A stretch of 46,761 nt of DNA from Nocardia thailandica NBRC 100428 (GTDB taxonomy: Bacteria; Actinomycetota; Actinomycetes; Mycobacteriales; Mycobacteriaceae): contig NZ_BAGK01000002.1 of assembly GCF_000308795.1 (NCBI RefSeq), forward strand, positions 1 through 46,761. The letters run 5' to 3'. Numbering within the stretch: position 1 is the first letter of the stretch; the number at the start of each line of letters is the position of its first letter. Positions 7,538 to 17,360 of this stretch are shown here, in pieces. The notes below the pieces were generated by a model that saw only the letters and a program-made list of their open reading frames with translations, was not told the origin of the DNA and did not search any database. Both the position numbers and the translations under genes were made by a program.

Positions 7538-8200
7538 ATGCGCGTATTGGTCGTCGACAACTACGACAGCTTCGTATTCAACCTGGTGCAATACCTCGGC
7601 CAGCTGGGTGCCGAAGCGGTGGTCTGGCGCAACGACGACCCGCGCCTCGACGATCTCGACACCCTGCTCACCCGCGGCGACGAGGGCGGCGCCTTCGACG
7701 GCGTGCTGATCAGCCCCGGGCCGGGCAGCCCGGACCGGGCAGGCGCCAGCATCCCGCTGGTGCACGCCGCGGCCCGGCACCGCACGCCCCTGCTGGGCGT
7801 GTGTCTGGGTCACCAGGCCATCGGCGAGGCGTTCGGCGGCACGGTCGACCGCGCGCCCGAGCTGCTGCACGGCAAGACCAGTTCGGTGTTCCACATCGGC
7901 GCCGGCGTGCTGGCCGGACTTCCCGACCCGTTCACCGCCACCCGCTACCACTCGCTCACCGTCCTGCCGGAGACCATGCCCGCCGACCTCGAGGTGGTCG
8001 GGCACACCGAGAGCGGCATCGTGATGGCCATGCGCCACCGCGAGCTGCCCATCCACGGCGTGCAGTTCCACCCGGAGTCGGTGCTCACCCAGGGCGGGCA
8101 CCGCATGCTCGCCAACTGGCTCGAGGTGTGCGGCGAGCGGCCGGCCGAGGGCCTCGTCTCGGCACTGGAAGCGGAGGTCGCCGCGCTGGTGACGCCGTGA
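7538..8200 (+). CDS. trpG: Aminodeoxychorismate/anthranilate synthase glutamine amidotransferase subunit
   Basis: A 220-residue class I glutamine amidotransferase that releases ammonia from glutamine for the chorismate-using partner enzyme (TrpE or PabB). The N-terminal VDNYDSFVFNLVQYL, the oxyanion region SPGPGSPD, the nucleophile loop LLGVCLGHQ (Cys89), and the catalytic pair in VQFHPES (His178, Glu180) are all intact. Start ATG 7538 gives the standard MRVLVVDNYDS. No partner synthase lies nearby, as in Mycobacterium where the same gene (Rv0013, called trpG) sits beside pknB, so it could serve folate (PabA), tryptophan, or both. It overlaps the next gene by GTGA and is probably translated with it. 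Confidence 0.92.
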   Translation: MRVLVVDNYDSFVFNLVQYLGQLGAEAVVWRNDDPRLDDLDTLLTRGDEGGAFDGVLISPGPGSPDRAGASIPLVHAAARHRTPLLGVCLGHQAIGEAFGGTVDRAPELLHGKTSSVFHIGAGVLAGLPDPFTATRYHSLTVLPETMPADLEVVGHTESGIVMAMRHRELPIHGVQFHPESVLTQGGHRMLANWLEVCGERPAEGLVSALEAEVAALVTP

Positions 8201-8910
8201 CCAGGGTGGTCCTGTCGGTCGCGACCAGCCTCGACGGCTACATCGACGACGCGAGCGAGGAGCGGCTGCTGCTGTCCAACGCCGCCGACTTCGACCGGGT
8301 CGACCAGCTGCGGGCCGATTCCGACGCCATCCTCGTCGGCGCTCGCACGCTGCGCGTCGACAATCCCCGCCTGCTGGTCGGCAGCGCCGACCGCCGGGCC
8401 GACCGTCTGGCCTCCGGGCGGCCGGAGCACCCGCTGAAGATCACCGTGACGGCGTCGGGCGCGCTCGATCCCGGCCTGCGGTTCTGGCACACGGGCGGGG
8501 ACAAACTCGTCTACACCGGCGACGCGGGGCTGGCCGCGGCGCGCGAGCGGGTGGGGGCGCTGGCCGAGGTGGTCTCCCTCGGCCCGGACCCGTCGCCCGC
8601 GGCGCTGCTCGACGACCTGGCCGGCCGGGGTATCGGACAGCTCATGGTCGAGGGCGGGACCGGGATGCACACGTGGTTCCTCGCCGCGGGCCTGGTCGAC
8701 GAGATCGTGCTCGCGGTGGCTCCGCTGCTGGTGGGGGACGCGGCCGCACCGCGTTTCGTCGACCCCGCCCGGTTCCCCGGCGGTCCCCAGCGCCGCTTCC
8801 GGCTGGAAGCTGTGGAGAAACTTGGGGATGTCGCGGTGCTGCGCTACCTTCTCGACCGGGCCCTCCCGACCGGCGCGCCGCCGGTGGGCGACCGCACTCA
8901 CAGGGTCTGA
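8197..8910 (+). CDS. Pyrimidine/dihydrofolate reductase-family protein (RibD C-terminal-like)
   Basis: A 237-residue protein beginning at GTG 8197, overlapping the amidotransferase stop. It has the DHFR/RibD reductase fold: TRVVLSVATSLDGYIDD at the N-terminus, DSDAILVGARTLRVDNPRLL (nucleotide-binding helix and the conserved VGxxT-xxxDxPxL pattern), PLKITVTASGALDP, and the C-terminal LMVEGGTGMHTWFLAAGLVDEI, the hallmark LxExGG box of RibD-type reductases. Expected reaction is NAD(P)H-dependent reduction of an aminopyrimidine or similar ring. The separate deaminase gene 113 bases downstream carries what would be the other half of RibD. The true substrate is unknown; riboflavin synthesis, a deazaflavin-type pathway or a nucleoside analogue are all possible. 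Confidence 0.85.
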   Translation: MTRVVLSVATSLDGYIDDASEERLLLSNAADFDRVDQLRADSDAILVGARTLRVDNPRLLVGSADRRADRLASGRPEHPLKITVTASGALDPGLRFWHTGGDKLVYTGDAGLAAARERVGALAEVVSLGPDPSPAALLDDLAGRGIGQLMVEGGTGMHTWFLAAGLVDEIVLAVAPLLVGDAAAPRFVDPARFPGGPQRRFRLEAVEKLGDVAVLRYLLDRALPTGAPPVGDRTHRV

Positions 8911-8992
8911 CCTGGGAAACTCTGGGGATTCACACCTAATCCACCGTCGCGCCGACCATCTGCACAGCATCGAATCCACATCCCTGTGAGCC

Positions 8993-9001
8993 TGTGGATA
9001 A
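8993..9001 (-). promoter_or_regulatory. DnaA-box-like site TTATCCACA
   Basis: TGTGGATAA on this strand is a perfect TTATCCACA on the other, the classical DnaA box. It lies about 20 bases before the start of the deaminase gene. Confidence 0.4.
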
Positions 9002-9023
9002 CTCCGGACCACCAGGAGCGCCC

Positions 9024-9482
9024 ATGCCGGACATCTACCCCGATCACCAGTTCATGCACAGGGCGATCGCCCTGGCCCGGCTCTGCCCGCCCAGCGACAC
9101 CGCCTATTCGGTCGGCGCCGTCGTGGTGGCGGACGGTGTGGAGATCTCCACCGGCTACTCCCGGGAGACCGATCCCAAGGTGCACGCCGAGGAGTCGGCG
9201 CTGAACAAGCTCGACCCCCGCGACCCCCGCCTGGCCGGCGCGACCCTGTACTCCACCCTGGAACCCTGCTCGACCAGGGCGAGCAAGGACCGGCTGCCCT
9301 GCACGGACCGCATCTTGGCCGCCGGAATCCCCAGCGTCGTCATCGCCTGGCGCGAACCCGCCCTGTTCGTCGCGGCCTGCGAGGGTGTGGACAAACTGCG
9401 CGAGCACGGCGTGCGAGTGGTGGAACTGACCGACCTGGCCGAGGAGGCCATGTCCATGAACCGGCACCTCGATCTGTCCTGA
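9024..9482 (+). CDS. Cytidine/deoxycytidylate deaminase-family protein (RibD N-terminal-like)
   Basis: A 152-residue zinc deaminase. The metal site is complete: HAEESALNK (zinc His and the catalytic Glu) and EPCSTRASKDRLPC (the two zinc Cys residues). The N-terminal FMHRAIALARLCPPSDTAYSVGAVVV resembles the deaminase half of RibD. ATG 9024 is preferred, with AGGAG at 9014-9018; an in-frame ATG at 8994 lacks such a site. It follows the reductase gene in the same direction after 113 bases, so the two could form a two-protein version of the bifunctional deaminase/reductase. The spacing between the two Cys residues is wider than in RibD, closer to the dCMP deaminase branch, so the substrate is uncertain. 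Confidence 0.87.
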   Translation: MPDIYPDHQFMHRAIALARLCPPSDTAYSVGAVVVADGVEISTGYSRETDPKVHAEESALNKLDPRDPRLAGATLYSTLEPCSTRASKDRLPCTDRILAAGIPSVVIAWREPALFVAACEGVDKLREHGVRVVELTDLAEEAMSMNRHLDLS

Positions 9483-9490
9483 GACGGAAA

Positions 9491-9518
9491 CCGCCCGGTC
9501 GCGCACACGACCGGGCGG
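9491..9518. terminator. Bidirectional hairpin between the deaminase gene and pknB
   Basis: A perfect 11-bp stem (CCGCCCGGTCG 9491-9501 with CGACCGGGCGG 9508-9518) with a 6-base loop lies between the converging genes. There is no T-run, so it is probably a bidirectional terminator or RNA end-protecting hairpin. Confidence 0.6.
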
Positions 9519-9522
9519 AACC

Positions 9523-9531
9523 TGTGGACAA
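9523..9531 (-). promoter_or_regulatory. DnaA box between the deaminase gene and pknB
   Basis: TGTGGACAA here is a perfect TTGTCCACA on the minus strand. It lies 5 bases before the stop codon of pknB, in the convergent intergenic gap. Confidence 0.45.
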
Positions 9532-9535
9532 CTCG

Positions 9536-11419
9536 TCAGCGCAGCGACGCGGCCACCTGCACGGTGACCGTGCCGTTGAGCGAGAGCTGGCTGCCCGCAC
9601 CCGGCGACTGCGCCATGATCTGGCCCGAGGTGCTGCTGTCGAGGGTGAGCACCGTGGACTGGTTCATCTGGCCGGTCCAGCCGAGCGCCCGCAGCGTCTC
9701 GATCGCGTCCTGGGGAGTCTTGCCGACCAGGTTGGGGATGACGATCTTGTCGCCCGCCGACACCTGGACGGTGATCTTGGAGCCCTTCTCCGCGTTGGAC
9801 CCGCCCGCCGGGCTGGTCGAGAGGACCTCGCCGCGCGGCCGGTTCGACTTGGTCTCCTGCTGCTCCACCGTGAAACCGGCGCCGGTGAGGTTGGGCTCGG
9901 CCACCGAGATGTCCTGACCGACCACGCTGGGCACCCGCGCCTGCTCGGGGCCGCTGCCCAGGATGATGACGATCGGGCGGTCGGTCGTCACCCAGGTGCC
10001 GAGCGGCGGCTCGGAGGCGATCACCTTGTCGGTCTCGGCGATGCTCGACGACTTCTTCTGCACGTTCGGGTCCATGCGAAGGCCGATCGAGTTCAGCGTC
10101 TGCTCGGCGCTCTCGCGTGTCATGTTGGTCAGCCGCGGCACCTGCACCTGGTCGGGGCCCGCCGAGACCTGCATGGTCACCGTGCTGCCCTTCTCCAGGC
10201 GCGAGCCGCCGAGGGGCTGCGTGGAGATGACATTGCCCGGCGCGACCTTGCCGTCGTTCTTGGTGTTGACCGAGACCAGGAAACCGGCCTCCCGCAGCGA
10301 CTGCTCGGCCTGCGCCGACGGCTTGCCCGACACGTCGGGGATCGGCACCTGGTCGCCCTTGCTGCCGGGGCCGAGCAGCACCCAGTACAGGCCCGCCGCG
10401 ACCAGCACCACGGCCGCCGCGCCGAGCGCGATCCAGCCGGTCCGGCGCTTGCGCTCCGGCGGCACCGGATCGTATTCGCCGGTGTGCGGGCCGCGATCGT
10501 CGTCGTCGTAGGCGTCGTCGTAGCCGTCGTCGCTCTGGTAGGACTCCTCCTCGGTCATGACCATCGGCGCGCTCGGCTTCTGGCCGCCGAGCACCCGGAT
10601 CAGGTCCGCGCGCATCTCCGCCGCGGTCTGATACCGGTTGGCCGGGTTCTTGGCCATGGCCTTGAGGATCACCGAGTCCAGCTCGCGCGGGATGCCCGGG
10701 TTCACCTTGGAGGGGAGCTGCGGGTCCTCCTTGACGTGCTGGTAGGCCACCGCGACCGGCGAGTCACCGGTGAACGGCGGGACGCCGGTGAGGATCTCGA
10801 AGAGCACGCAGCCCACGGAGTACACGTCCGAGCGCGCGTCGACCGGTTCGCCGCGGGCCTGCTCGGGGGACAGGTACTGGGCCGTGCCGATCACCGCGGC
10901 GGTCTGCGTCATCGGGTTGGAGCTGTCGGCCATCGCGCGCGCGATGCCGAAGTCCATCACCTTCACCGCGCCTGCGCGGTTGAGCATGATGTTGGCCGGC
11001 TTCATGTCGCGGTGCACGATGCCGGCCTTGTGGCTGAAGTCCAGCGCCGCGCACACGTCCGCGATGATCTCCATCGCCTTGCGCGGCGGCAGCGGGCCCT
11101 TGCCGCGCACGATGTCACGCAGCGTGTCGCCCTCGACGTACTCCATGACGATGTACGGCAGCGGGCCGCCGTCGACGGTGGCCTCGCCCGTGTCGTACAC
11201 GGCGACGATGGCCGGGTGGTTCAGCGCGGCCGCGTTCTGGGCCTCGCGCTTGAACCGCAGGTAGAAGGTGGGGTCGCGCGCCAGGTCGGCGCGCAGCACC
11301 TTGATGGCGACGTCCCGGCTGAGCCGGATGTCGCGCGCCTTGTGGACTTCGGACATCCCGCCGAACCCGATGATCTCGCCCAGCTCGTACCGGGAGGAGA
11401 GATTCTTCGGGGTCGTCAT
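9536..11419 (-). CDS. pknB: Ser/Thr protein kinase PknB with PASTA domains
   Basis: A 627-residue membrane kinase that controls growth and division. The N-terminal kinase domain has the VAIK lysine (K40), H136-R-D138 catalytic loop, D156-F-G, and the activation-loop threonines T171 and T173 in [17 protein letters not shown], the same positions that are autophosphorylated in Mycobacterium PknB. An acidic juxtamembrane region (about 286-316) is followed by one membrane helix (329-350) and an outer part of four PASTA repeats (about 351-627), which in this family sense muropeptides and lipid II. Start ATG 11419 overlaps the pknA stop (ATGA). It is the last gene of the fhaB-to-pknB operon; a strong hairpin follows. 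Confidence 0.97.
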   Translation of the reverse strand: MTTPKNLSSRYELGEIIGFGGMSEVHKARDIRLSRDVAIKVLRADLARDPTFYLRFKREAQNAAALNHPAIVAVYDTGEATVDGGPLPYIVMEYVEGDTLRDIVRGKGPLPPRKAMEIIADVCAALDFSHKAGIVHRDMKPANIMLNRAGAVKVMDFGIARAMADSSNPMTQTAAVIGTAQYLSPEQARGEPVDARSDVYSVGCVLFEILTGVPPFTGDSPVAVAYQHVKEDPQLPSKVNPGIPRELDSVILKAMAKNPANRYQTAAEMRADLIRVLGGQKPSAPMVMTEEESYQSDDGYDDAYDDDDRGPHTGEYDPVPPERKRRTGWIALGAAAVVLVAAGLYWVLLGPGSKGDQVPIPDVSGKPSAQAEQSLREAGFLVSVNTKNDGKVAPGNVISTQPLGGSRLEKGSTVTMQVSAGPDQVQVPRLTNMTRESAEQTLNSIGLRMDPNVQKKSSSIAETDKVIASEPPLGTWVTTDRPIVIILGSGPEQARVPSVVGQDISVAEPNLTGAGFTVEQQETKSNRPRGEVLSTSPAGGSNAEKGSKITVQVSAGDKIVIPNLVGKTPQDAIETLRALGWTGQMNQSTVLTLDSSTSGQIMAQSPGAGSQLSLNGTVTVQVAASLR

Positions 11420-12945
11420 TGTTGTCCTTGTGAGGGAAGGGTGATCTCGGAGGACTCGCCCTGCGCGCCAGGGGAATTGGGGAACGGTAAGTCGAAGGTG
11501 GGCAGGCGCGGCCTACCCGCCGTCGTGGTGCCGCCCGCGGTCGCCGACGTGGTGGTCGGCTTGGTCGTGGTCGGCTTGGTCGTCGTCGACTTGGTGGTCG
11601 TCGGCGGGGTGGTCGTCGTGGTCGGCGGCTCGGTGGTCGTCGTCGGCGGGGGCGTCGTCGTGGTCGGCGGCACCGTCGTCGTCGGCTCGGGCACGTCCTC
11701 GGTGGTGGTCACCGGCGGGACGGCCGACTTGGTCGTCGTGGTCGGCAGCGGCCGGGTGGTGGTCACCACCGGGACGGTCGGCCCCTCGCGATTCGGCTCG
11801 CCGCCGAACAGCACCCACAGCACGGCGCCGCCGAGCAGCAGCGCGCCGACGCCGAGGCCGATCAGCCACCACTTCTGGTTCTTGTTGTCCTCGCGACCGG
11901 CGCCGGTGCCGTTGCCCGGCACCGCCGCGGCGGCCGCCATGGTCGCGGGCGGCGGCGGGGTGCCGGTACCGCCGGGCGGGGTGTTGTAGCGCACGGTCGC
12001 GCCGTCGTAGTCGCCCTGCGGGGCCGGGATGATCATGGTCGGGCCGGGCGGCAGCACGCGGGTCGCCCCGGTCATCGGCGCCATGCCCGCGGCGCCCTGC
12101 GGCGGCGGGGGACGGCGGCCCGCACGGACCGCGGCCACGGCGTCGGCGAACTCGCCGCCGCTGGCGTAGCGCTGCGCCGGGTCCTTGGCCATGGTGATCT
12201 CGATGAGCTCACGCACGTTGCCGGGCAGATCGGCGGGCATCGGCGGCGGGGTGTCGCGGACGTGCTTCATCGCGACGGTGATCGCGCCGTCGCCGGTGAA
12301 CGGGCGCTGGCCCGCCAGCGCCTCGTAGCCGACCACGCCGAGGGAGTACACGTCGCTGGCCGAGGTGGCGTCCTCGCCGACGGCCTGCTCGGGCGCGATG
12401 TACTGGGCGGTGCCCATGACCATGCCGGTCTTCGTCACCGGGGACGCGTCGACGGCCTTGGCGATGCCGAAGTCGGTGATCTTCACCTGGCCGGTCGGCG
12501 TGACCAGGATGTTGCCCGGCTTCACGTCGCGGTGCACCACCCCGGCGGCATGGGCCACCTCGAGGGCGCGGCCGGTCTGCTCGAGCATGTCGAGGCCCTG
12601 GGCGACCGAGAGCCTGCCCATCCGGTTGAGGACGGCGTTGAGCGGCTCGCCCTGCACCAACTCCATGACCAGGTAGGCGGTCTCGCCGCCCTGCGGGTCG
12701 GTGGTCTCGCCGTAGTCGTATATGCCGGCGATGCCCGGGTGGTTGAGCTGGGCGGTGGTGCGCGCCTCGGTACGGAACCGCTGCCGGAAGGTCGGGTCGG
12801 CCGAGAACTCGGTCTTGAGGACCTTCACCGCGACCCGACGGTCGAGCCGGGTGTCGGTGGCCTCCCACACCTGGCCCATCCCACCGGTGGCGATGAGGCG
12901 CTGCAGCCGGTAGCGGTCGGCGATCATGGCACCGTTGTTCAGCAT
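11416..12945 (-). CDS. pknA: Ser/Thr protein kinase PknA
   Basis: A 509-residue membrane kinase acting with PknB on cell-shape proteins. Kinase landmarks are K41 in VAVK, H137-R-D139, D157-F-G and activation-loop T170-K-T172. A Pro/Gly-rich juxtamembrane region leads to one membrane helix (358-380). The outer part (about 391-485) is a Thr/Pro low-complexity tail made of TTT, TTTTP and KPTTT units, then a short [11 protein letters not shown] end. Mycobacterium PknA is about 431 residues with a short outer tail, so this one is expanded; such Thr/Pro tails are typical substrates for O-mannosylation. ATG 12945 is the longest start; an in-frame ATG at 12927 is possible, and neither has a strong ribosome-binding site. 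Confidence 0.95.
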   Translation of the reverse strand: MLNNGAMIADRYRLQRLIATGGMGQVWEATDTRLDRRVAVKVLKTEFSADPTFRQRFRTEARTTAQLNHPGIAGIYDYGETTDPQGGETAYLVMELVQGEPLNAVLNRMGRLSVAQGLDMLEQTGRALEVAHAAGVVHRDVKPGNILVTPTGQVKITDFGIAKAVDASPVTKTGMVMGTAQYIAPEQAVGEDATSASDVYSLGVVGYEALAGQRPFTGDGAITVAMKHVRDTPPPMPADLPGNVRELIEITMAKDPAQRYASGGEFADAVAAVRAGRRPPPPQGAAGMAPMTGATRVLPPGPTMIIPAPQGDYDGATVRYNTPPGGTGTPPPPATMAAAAAVPGNGTGAGREDNKNQKWWLIGLGVGALLLGGAVLWVLFGGEPNREGPTVPVVTTTRPLPTTTTKSAVPPVTTTEDVPEPTTTVPPTTTTPPPTTTTEPPTTTTTPPTTTKSTTTKPTTTKPTTTSATAGGTTTAGRPRLPTFDLPFPNSPGAQGESSEITLPSQGQQ

Positions 12946-12982
12946 CGGGGCCCCCGTGTATTCACTCGCACACTCATTTCGT

Positions 12983-14449
12983 TCAGCCCCTTCGCAACCC
13001 GGCGTCGATCACGGCCCGGCCGATGGGCGCGGCCACCGACCCGCCGGTCGCCGCCTCGCCCCGGTCGCCGCCGTTCTCGACGATCACCGCGAGGGCGATC
13101 TTCGGGTTCTGCGCGGGCGCGAAGGCGATATACCACGCGTGCGGCGGGGTGTTACGGGGATTGGCGCCGTGCTCGGCGGTTCCGGTCTTCGAGGCGATCT
13201 GGTAGGAGGTCCTGCCGCCACCGGCGGTGTTGGACTCCGAAGCGATCATCAGATTCGTCAGCGACGACGCTACCTGGGCGCTGACGGCTTGTCCGACCGA
13301 GACCGGCTTCGTCTTGCTCAGTTCGGACAGGTCGGGTCCCTGGGTCTGGTCGACCAGGTACGGCTGCATGCGGACGCCGCCGTTGGCGATGGTCGCCGCG
13401 ATCACCGCGTTGTCCAGCGGCGTGACCGCGACGTCGCGCTGACCGATGCTGGACTGACCGAGCGCGGCGTTGTCCGGGATGGAACCCACCGTCGACTCGG
13501 CCACCGGGATCGGCACCCCGCGGTGCGGGCCGATGCCGAAGGCGGCCGCCTCGTCCTTGAGCGCCGAGGCGCCGACCTTGACGCCCAGCTCGACGAATGC
13601 GGTGTTGCAGGAGCGGCGGAACGCCTCGGTGAGGCTGGCCGTCGCGTCGCCGCCGCAGGTGGTGCCGTTGTAGTTCTCCAGCGTGGTGCTGGTGCCCGGC
13701 AGCGTGATGGTCGGCGCGGCGGTGAGCTGGGTGTCGGGGTTGGCGACCCCGTTGCTCAGCGCGGCCGCGGTGACGATCGTCTTGAAGGTCGAACCGGGCG
13801 GATAGGTCTGGGAGACGGCCCGGTTGAGCATCGGCTGGTTCGGGTCGGTGCTCAGTTCCTCCCAGGCCGCGCGGCCCGCGGCGCCGTCGTGCCCCGACAG
13901 CGTGTTCGGGTCGTAGCTCGGGGTCGACACCATGGTCAGGATCTTGCCGGTGCTCGGCTCGATGGCCACCACCGCGCCGGTGTAGCCCTTGGCGGTGAGC
14001 TGGTCGTAGGCGGTCTGCTGCATGATCGGGTCGAGGGTGGTCAGCACGTTGCCGCCGCGCGGGTCGCGCCCGGAGAACATGTCGACCAGCCTGCGCCCGA
14101 ACAGGCTCGAGTCGTTGCCCGACAGCAGCGGGTCCTCGGCCAGCTCGAGGCCGGTCTTGCCGTACTGCATCGAGTAGAAGCCGGTGGCGGGCGCGTAGGC
14201 CTGCGGGCTGCTCGGGTAGGTGCGCAGGTACTTGTAGCGGTCGTCGGTGGCCACCGACGACGCCATCACCACGCCACCGGCCGAGATCTGGCCGCGCTGG
14301 CGCGAGTACTCGTCGAGCAGCACCCGCGAGTTGCGGGGATCGCTGCGCAGATCGTCGGCCTTGACCACCTGCAGGTAGGTGGCGTTGACGAGCAGCGCGA
14401 CCACCATCACCATGACGGCGACGGCGACCCGGCGTAGTGGTGTGTTCAT
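12983..14449 (-). CDS. pbpA: Penicillin-binding protein PbpA (class B transpeptidase)
   Basis: A 488-residue periplasmic D,D-transpeptidase that cross-links peptidoglycan at the septum and works with RodA. There is one N-terminal membrane anchor (about residues 8-24), a short dimerisation domain, and the transpeptidase domain with S220-T-F-K223 (nucleophile), S280-C-N282 and K421-T-G423. The length matches mycobacterial PbpA (about 490). ATG 14449 overlaps the rodA stop as ATGA, so translation is coupled. In Mycobacterium, PknB is reported to phosphorylate the equivalent protein. The 37-base gap to pknA is the widest inside the operon. Confidence 0.96.
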   Translation of the reverse strand: MNTPLRRVAVAVMVMVVALLVNATYLQVVKADDLRSDPRNSRVLLDEYSRQRGQISAGGVVMASSVATDDRYKYLRTYPSSPQAYAPATGFYSMQYGKTGLELAEDPLLSGNDSSLFGRRLVDMFSGRDPRGGNVLTTLDPIMQQTAYDQLTAKGYTGAVVAIEPSTGKILTMVSTPSYDPNTLSGHDGAAGRAAWEELSTDPNQPMLNRAVSQTYPPGSTFKTIVTAAALSNGVANPDTQLTAAPTITLPGTSTTLENYNGTTCGGDATASLTEAFRRSCNTAFVELGVKVGASALKDEAAAFGIGPHRGVPIPVAESTVGSIPDNAALGQSSIGQRDVAVTPLDNAVIAATIANGGVRMQPYLVDQTQGPDLSELSKTKPVSVGQAVSAQVASSLTNLMIASESNTAGGGRTSYQIASKTGTAEHGANPRNTPPHAWYIAFAPAQNPKIALAVIVENGGDRGEAATGGSVAAPIGRAVIDAGLRRG

Positions 14450-15918
14450 TCCTTGGCCCCGTCCTCCGGCGCGCGCAGCATCTCCGTCGGCGCGTCCGCG
14501 ATCGGTGCGGGGGCGCGCTTGCGGGTCGGCGCCGGGGCGCGGGCGGCGTCGGAGATCTTCATCAGCAGGGCGAGCAGCACGTAGTTGGCCAGCAGCGAGG
14601 ACCCGCCGTAGGAGATGAACGGCGTGGTCAGGCCGGTCAGGGGGATCAGCTTGGTGACGCCGCCGACGACGACGAAGATCTGGATGGCGATCGTGAACGA
14701 CAGGCCGGCCGCGAGCAGCTTGCCGAAGCTGTCCCGCACCGCGAGCGCGGTGCGCAGGCCGCGCACGATGAAGATGGTGAACAGCATCAGCACGGCGGTC
14801 AGGCCGATCAGGCCCAGTTCCTCGCCGATGGTGGTCACGACGAAGTCGGTCTTGGCGAAGGGCACCTGGTTGGGTCGTCCGCTGCCGAGGCCGGTGCCCG
14901 CCAGCCCGCCGGTGGCGAAGCCGAACAGCGACTGCGAGATCTGGTAGCCGGTGTTGTTGTAGTCGTCGAACGGGTGCAGCCAGGTGTCGACGCGCACCCG
15001 CACGTGGCCGAAGAGCTGGTAGGCGAAGACGAAACCGAGCGCGAGCAGGCCGCCGCCGATGATGAGCCAGCCGACCCGCTCGGTGGCGATGTAGATCATG
15101 ACCAGCACGGTGCCGAAGATCAGCAGGGAGGTGCCGAGGTCCTTCTCCAGGACGAGCACGCCGATGCACACGATCCACACGATGAGCACCGGGCCCATGT
15201 CGCGCGGGCGCGGGAACTCCATGCCGAGGAAGTGCTTGCCCGCGGCGGTGAACAGGTCACGCTTGGCCACGAGCACGCCGGCGAAGAAGATGATGAGGGC
15301 GATCTTGGCGAACTCGCCCGGTTGCACACTGAAGCCCGGCAGCCGGATCCAGATCTTGGCGCCGTTGACTTCGGAGAACCTGCCCGGCAGCAGCGCCGGG
15401 ATGGCCAGGGCCACCAGGCCGGCGAGGCCGACGGTGTAGGTGTAGCGCGCCAGCGTGCGGTAGTCGCGCAGCACGATGAGCAGCACGACGAATCCGACGA
15501 TCCCCAGCCCCGTCCACATGATCTGCTGGTTCGCGTCGGGGGAGGGGATGGGCTGGGAGTTGTAGATCGCGGTCTGCGCGTCGGCCAGGTCGAGCCGGTG
15601 GATGAGGACGAGGCCGAGGCCGTTGAGCAGGGCGACGATGGGCAGCAGCAGGGGGTCGGCGAACGGCGCGAACCGCCGCACGGCCAGGTGGGCCACCCCG
15701 AAGATGGCGCCGAAGGCGAGCCCGTACTTCGCGATGTCCCAGGTGATGGACTGTTCCTGGCTGGCCTCGACGATGAAGAGCGACACGGTGGTGATCACCG
15801 CGGCGAAGCCGAGGAGCAGCAACTCCTGGTTGCGCCGCGTCGACGGAGGCGGCGCGGGCGCGAAGCCACCCGGCGGACTGGGGTACGCCCCGGCCGACGG
15901 AGGTGCGGGGGCGGACAT
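14446..15918 (-). CDS. rodA: FtsW/RodA/SpoVE family peptidoglycan polymerase RodA
   Basis: A 490-residue polytopic membrane protein (SEDS family) that polymerises glycan strands from lipid II, paired with PbpA. About twelve hydrophobic helices are visible after a Pro/Ala-rich cytoplasmic start. SEDS landmarks are [33 protein letters not shown] with the catalytic-region Asp, [17 protein letters not shown] and the C-terminal [17 protein letters not shown] 15918 overlaps the last base of the pstP stop (TGATG). The C-terminal tail after the last helix is basic with a KRAPAP stretch, a probable cytoplasmic regulatory tail. Family and partner assignment are confident; a division versus elongation role cannot be set from sequence. 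Confidence 0.95.
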   Translation of the reverse strand: MSAPAPPSAGAYPSPPGGFAPAPPPSTRRNQELLLLGFAAVITTVSLFIVEASQEQSITWDIAKYGLAFGAIFGVAHLAVRRFAPFADPLLLPIVALLNGLGLVLIHRLDLADAQTAIYNSQPIPSPDANQQIMWTGLGIVGFVVLLIVLRDYRTLARYTYTVGLAGLVALAIPALLPGRFSEVNGAKIWIRLPGFSVQPGEFAKIALIIFFAGVLVAKRDLFTAAGKHFLGMEFPRPRDMGPVLIVWIVCIGVLVLEKDLGTSLLIFGTVLVMIYIATERVGWLIIGGGLLALGFVFAYQLFGHVRVRVDTWLHPFDDYNNTGYQISQSLFGFATGGLAGTGLGSGRPNQVPFAKTDFVVTTIGEELGLIGLTAVLMLFTIFIVRGLRTALAVRDSFGKLLAAGLSFTIAIQIFVVVGGVTKLIPLTGLTTPFISYGGSSLLANYVLLALLMKISDAARAPAPTRKRAPAPIADAPTEMLRAPEDGAKE

Positions 15919-17360
15919 CAGTCCGTCACCCGGCAGTTCTCCCCGGAGATCTGCGGGGTTGCCGGCGCGGTGGTGGTGGGGGCGGGCGGTGCGGTCGTGG
16001 TCGGCTGCGGTTCCGGGCCCGGCGCGGGCGCCGGGGTCGGCGTCGGCGCGGGCGTGCTGGTCTCGGTCAGCACGCCAGGCTGCGGCACGGCTTCCTTCTT
16101 CGGGCAGGGCGGCAGCAGTTCCTTCTGCGCCAGCCGCTTCATGCTCTCGCGCGCGGAGTCGAGGGTGTCCGGCGGCAGGCCCCGCTCGACCTGGTCGCGC
16201 CCGGTCGGCTTGAGGTCGCTGACCATCAGCTTCTTGCAGCCGTTCGGCAGGTCGTCGCCTGCGGGGACCAGCGTCAGCTCGCCGGTGCGGCTGACGCAGC
16301 CGCCGAGCTCCACGTCGTGGATGGAGTAGCCGAGGATCGAGCCGGGCAGCCCGCGCAGGACGACGACCTGGTCGTTGTCGGACCCGACGTAGTAATTGCT
16401 GCGGATCATCTTGTAGCCGACCACGAGACCGACCGCGACCGCGGCGATCAACGCGAGCGAGAGCAGCAGCCAGCGCAGCTTGTGCGACTTGGTGGGCGGC
16501 GGGGGTGGCGCGGCGGCCGCCCGGCGCGGCTGGGCGCGCGGGGGACGCATGGCGGCGGCCCGGCCCGCGGCGGTGTTCGGCGGGGGAGTGTCCTCGTCCT
16601 CGCCCGACGCCGCGCCCGCGACGATCGGATGGCTCTGGCCGTAGTCGAGATCGATGACGTCGGCGACGACCACGGTGACGTTGTCGGGTCCGCCGCTGCG
16701 CAGCGCGAGTTCGATGAGCCGGTCGGCGCACTCGTCGGTGTTGCCCTCGCGCATGGTGTTGCCGATGGTCTCGTCGCTGACCACGTCCGAGAGCCCGTCG
16801 GAGCAGAGCAGATAGCGGTCGCCGGCGCGGGCCTCGCGCATGATCAGCGTCGGCTCGATCTCGTTGCCGGTGAGGGCGCGCATGATCAGGGAGCGCTGCG
16901 GATGGGTGTGCGCCTGCTCGGGGGTGATACGACCCTCGTCGACCAGCGACTGGACGAAGGTGTCGTCCCGGGTGATCTGGGTGAGTTCGCCGTCGCGCAG
17001 CATGTAGGCGCGCGAGTCACCGATGTGCACCATGCCGAGTTTGCGGCCCGCGAACAGGATCGCGGTGAGCGTGGTGCCCATGCCGTCCAGCTCGGGCTCG
17101 GCCTCGACGTGGTCGGCGATGGCGGCGTTGCCGGAGCGGGTGGCCCGGTCGAGCTTGCCGAGGATGTCGTCGCCGGGCTCGTCGTCGTCGAGATGGGCCA
17201 GCGCCGCGATCATCAACTGGGAGGCGACTTCTCCGGCCGCGTGTCCACCCATGCCGTCGGCCAGCGCGAGTAGGCGCGCGCCCGCGTAGACGGAATCTTC
17301 GTTGTTGCCCCGGACGAGTCCGCGGTCGCTTCGCGCGGTGTAGCGCAGAACAAGAGTCAC
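15918..17360 (-). CDS. pstP: PP2C-family Ser/Thr phosphatase PstP
   Basis: A 480-residue membrane phosphatase that reverses PknA/PknB phosphorylation. The N-terminal PP2C domain (about 1-240) has the metal-binding motifs: RGNNEDS (D22), [13 protein letters not shown] (D35-G), [27 protein letters not shown] and [11 protein letters not shown] Pro/Ala-rich juxtamembrane segment leads to one membrane helix ([20 protein letters not shown], about 313-335). The extracellular part carries Cys residues ([32 protein letters not shown]), probably in disulfides, and a Thr/Pro-rich stretch near the end. Start GTG 17360 overlaps the fhaB stop (GTGA). Its place between fhaB and rodA is the canonical mycobacterial order. 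Confidence 0.95.
   Translation of the reverse strand: MTLVLRYTARSDRGLVRGNNEDSVYAGARLLALADGMGGHAAGEVASQLMIAALAHLDDDEPGDDILGKLDRATRSGNAAIADHVEAEPELDGMGTTLTAILFAGRKLGMVHIGDSRAYMLRDGELTQITRDDTFVQSLVDEGRITPEQAHTHPQRSLIMRALTGNEIEPTLIMREARAGDRYLLCSDGLSDVVSDETIGNTMREGNTDECADRLIELALRSGGPDNVTVVVADVIDLDYGQSHPIVAGAASGEDEDTPPPNTAAGRAAAMRPPRAQPRRAAAAPPPPPTKSHKLRWLLLSLALIAAVAVGLVVGYKMIRSNYYVGSDNDQVVVLRGLPGSILGYSIHDVELGGCVSRTGELTLVPAGDDLPNGCKKLMVSDLKPTGRDQVERGLPPDTLDSARESMKRLAQKELLPPCPKKEAVPQPGVLTETSTPAPTPTPAPAPGPEPQPTTTAPPAPTTTAPATPQISGENCRVTD

Noticed and set aside
7538..8200. Part of a tryptophan operon
   Set aside because: No trpE, trpD, trpC, trpB or trpA is near, so only the amidotransferase is claimed and its pathway is left open.
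9524..11989. An 821-codon plus-strand frame opposite pknB and pknA
   Set aside because: Antisense shadow with low-complexity Val/Gly tail from the pknA Thr/Pro repeat; no family resemblance.
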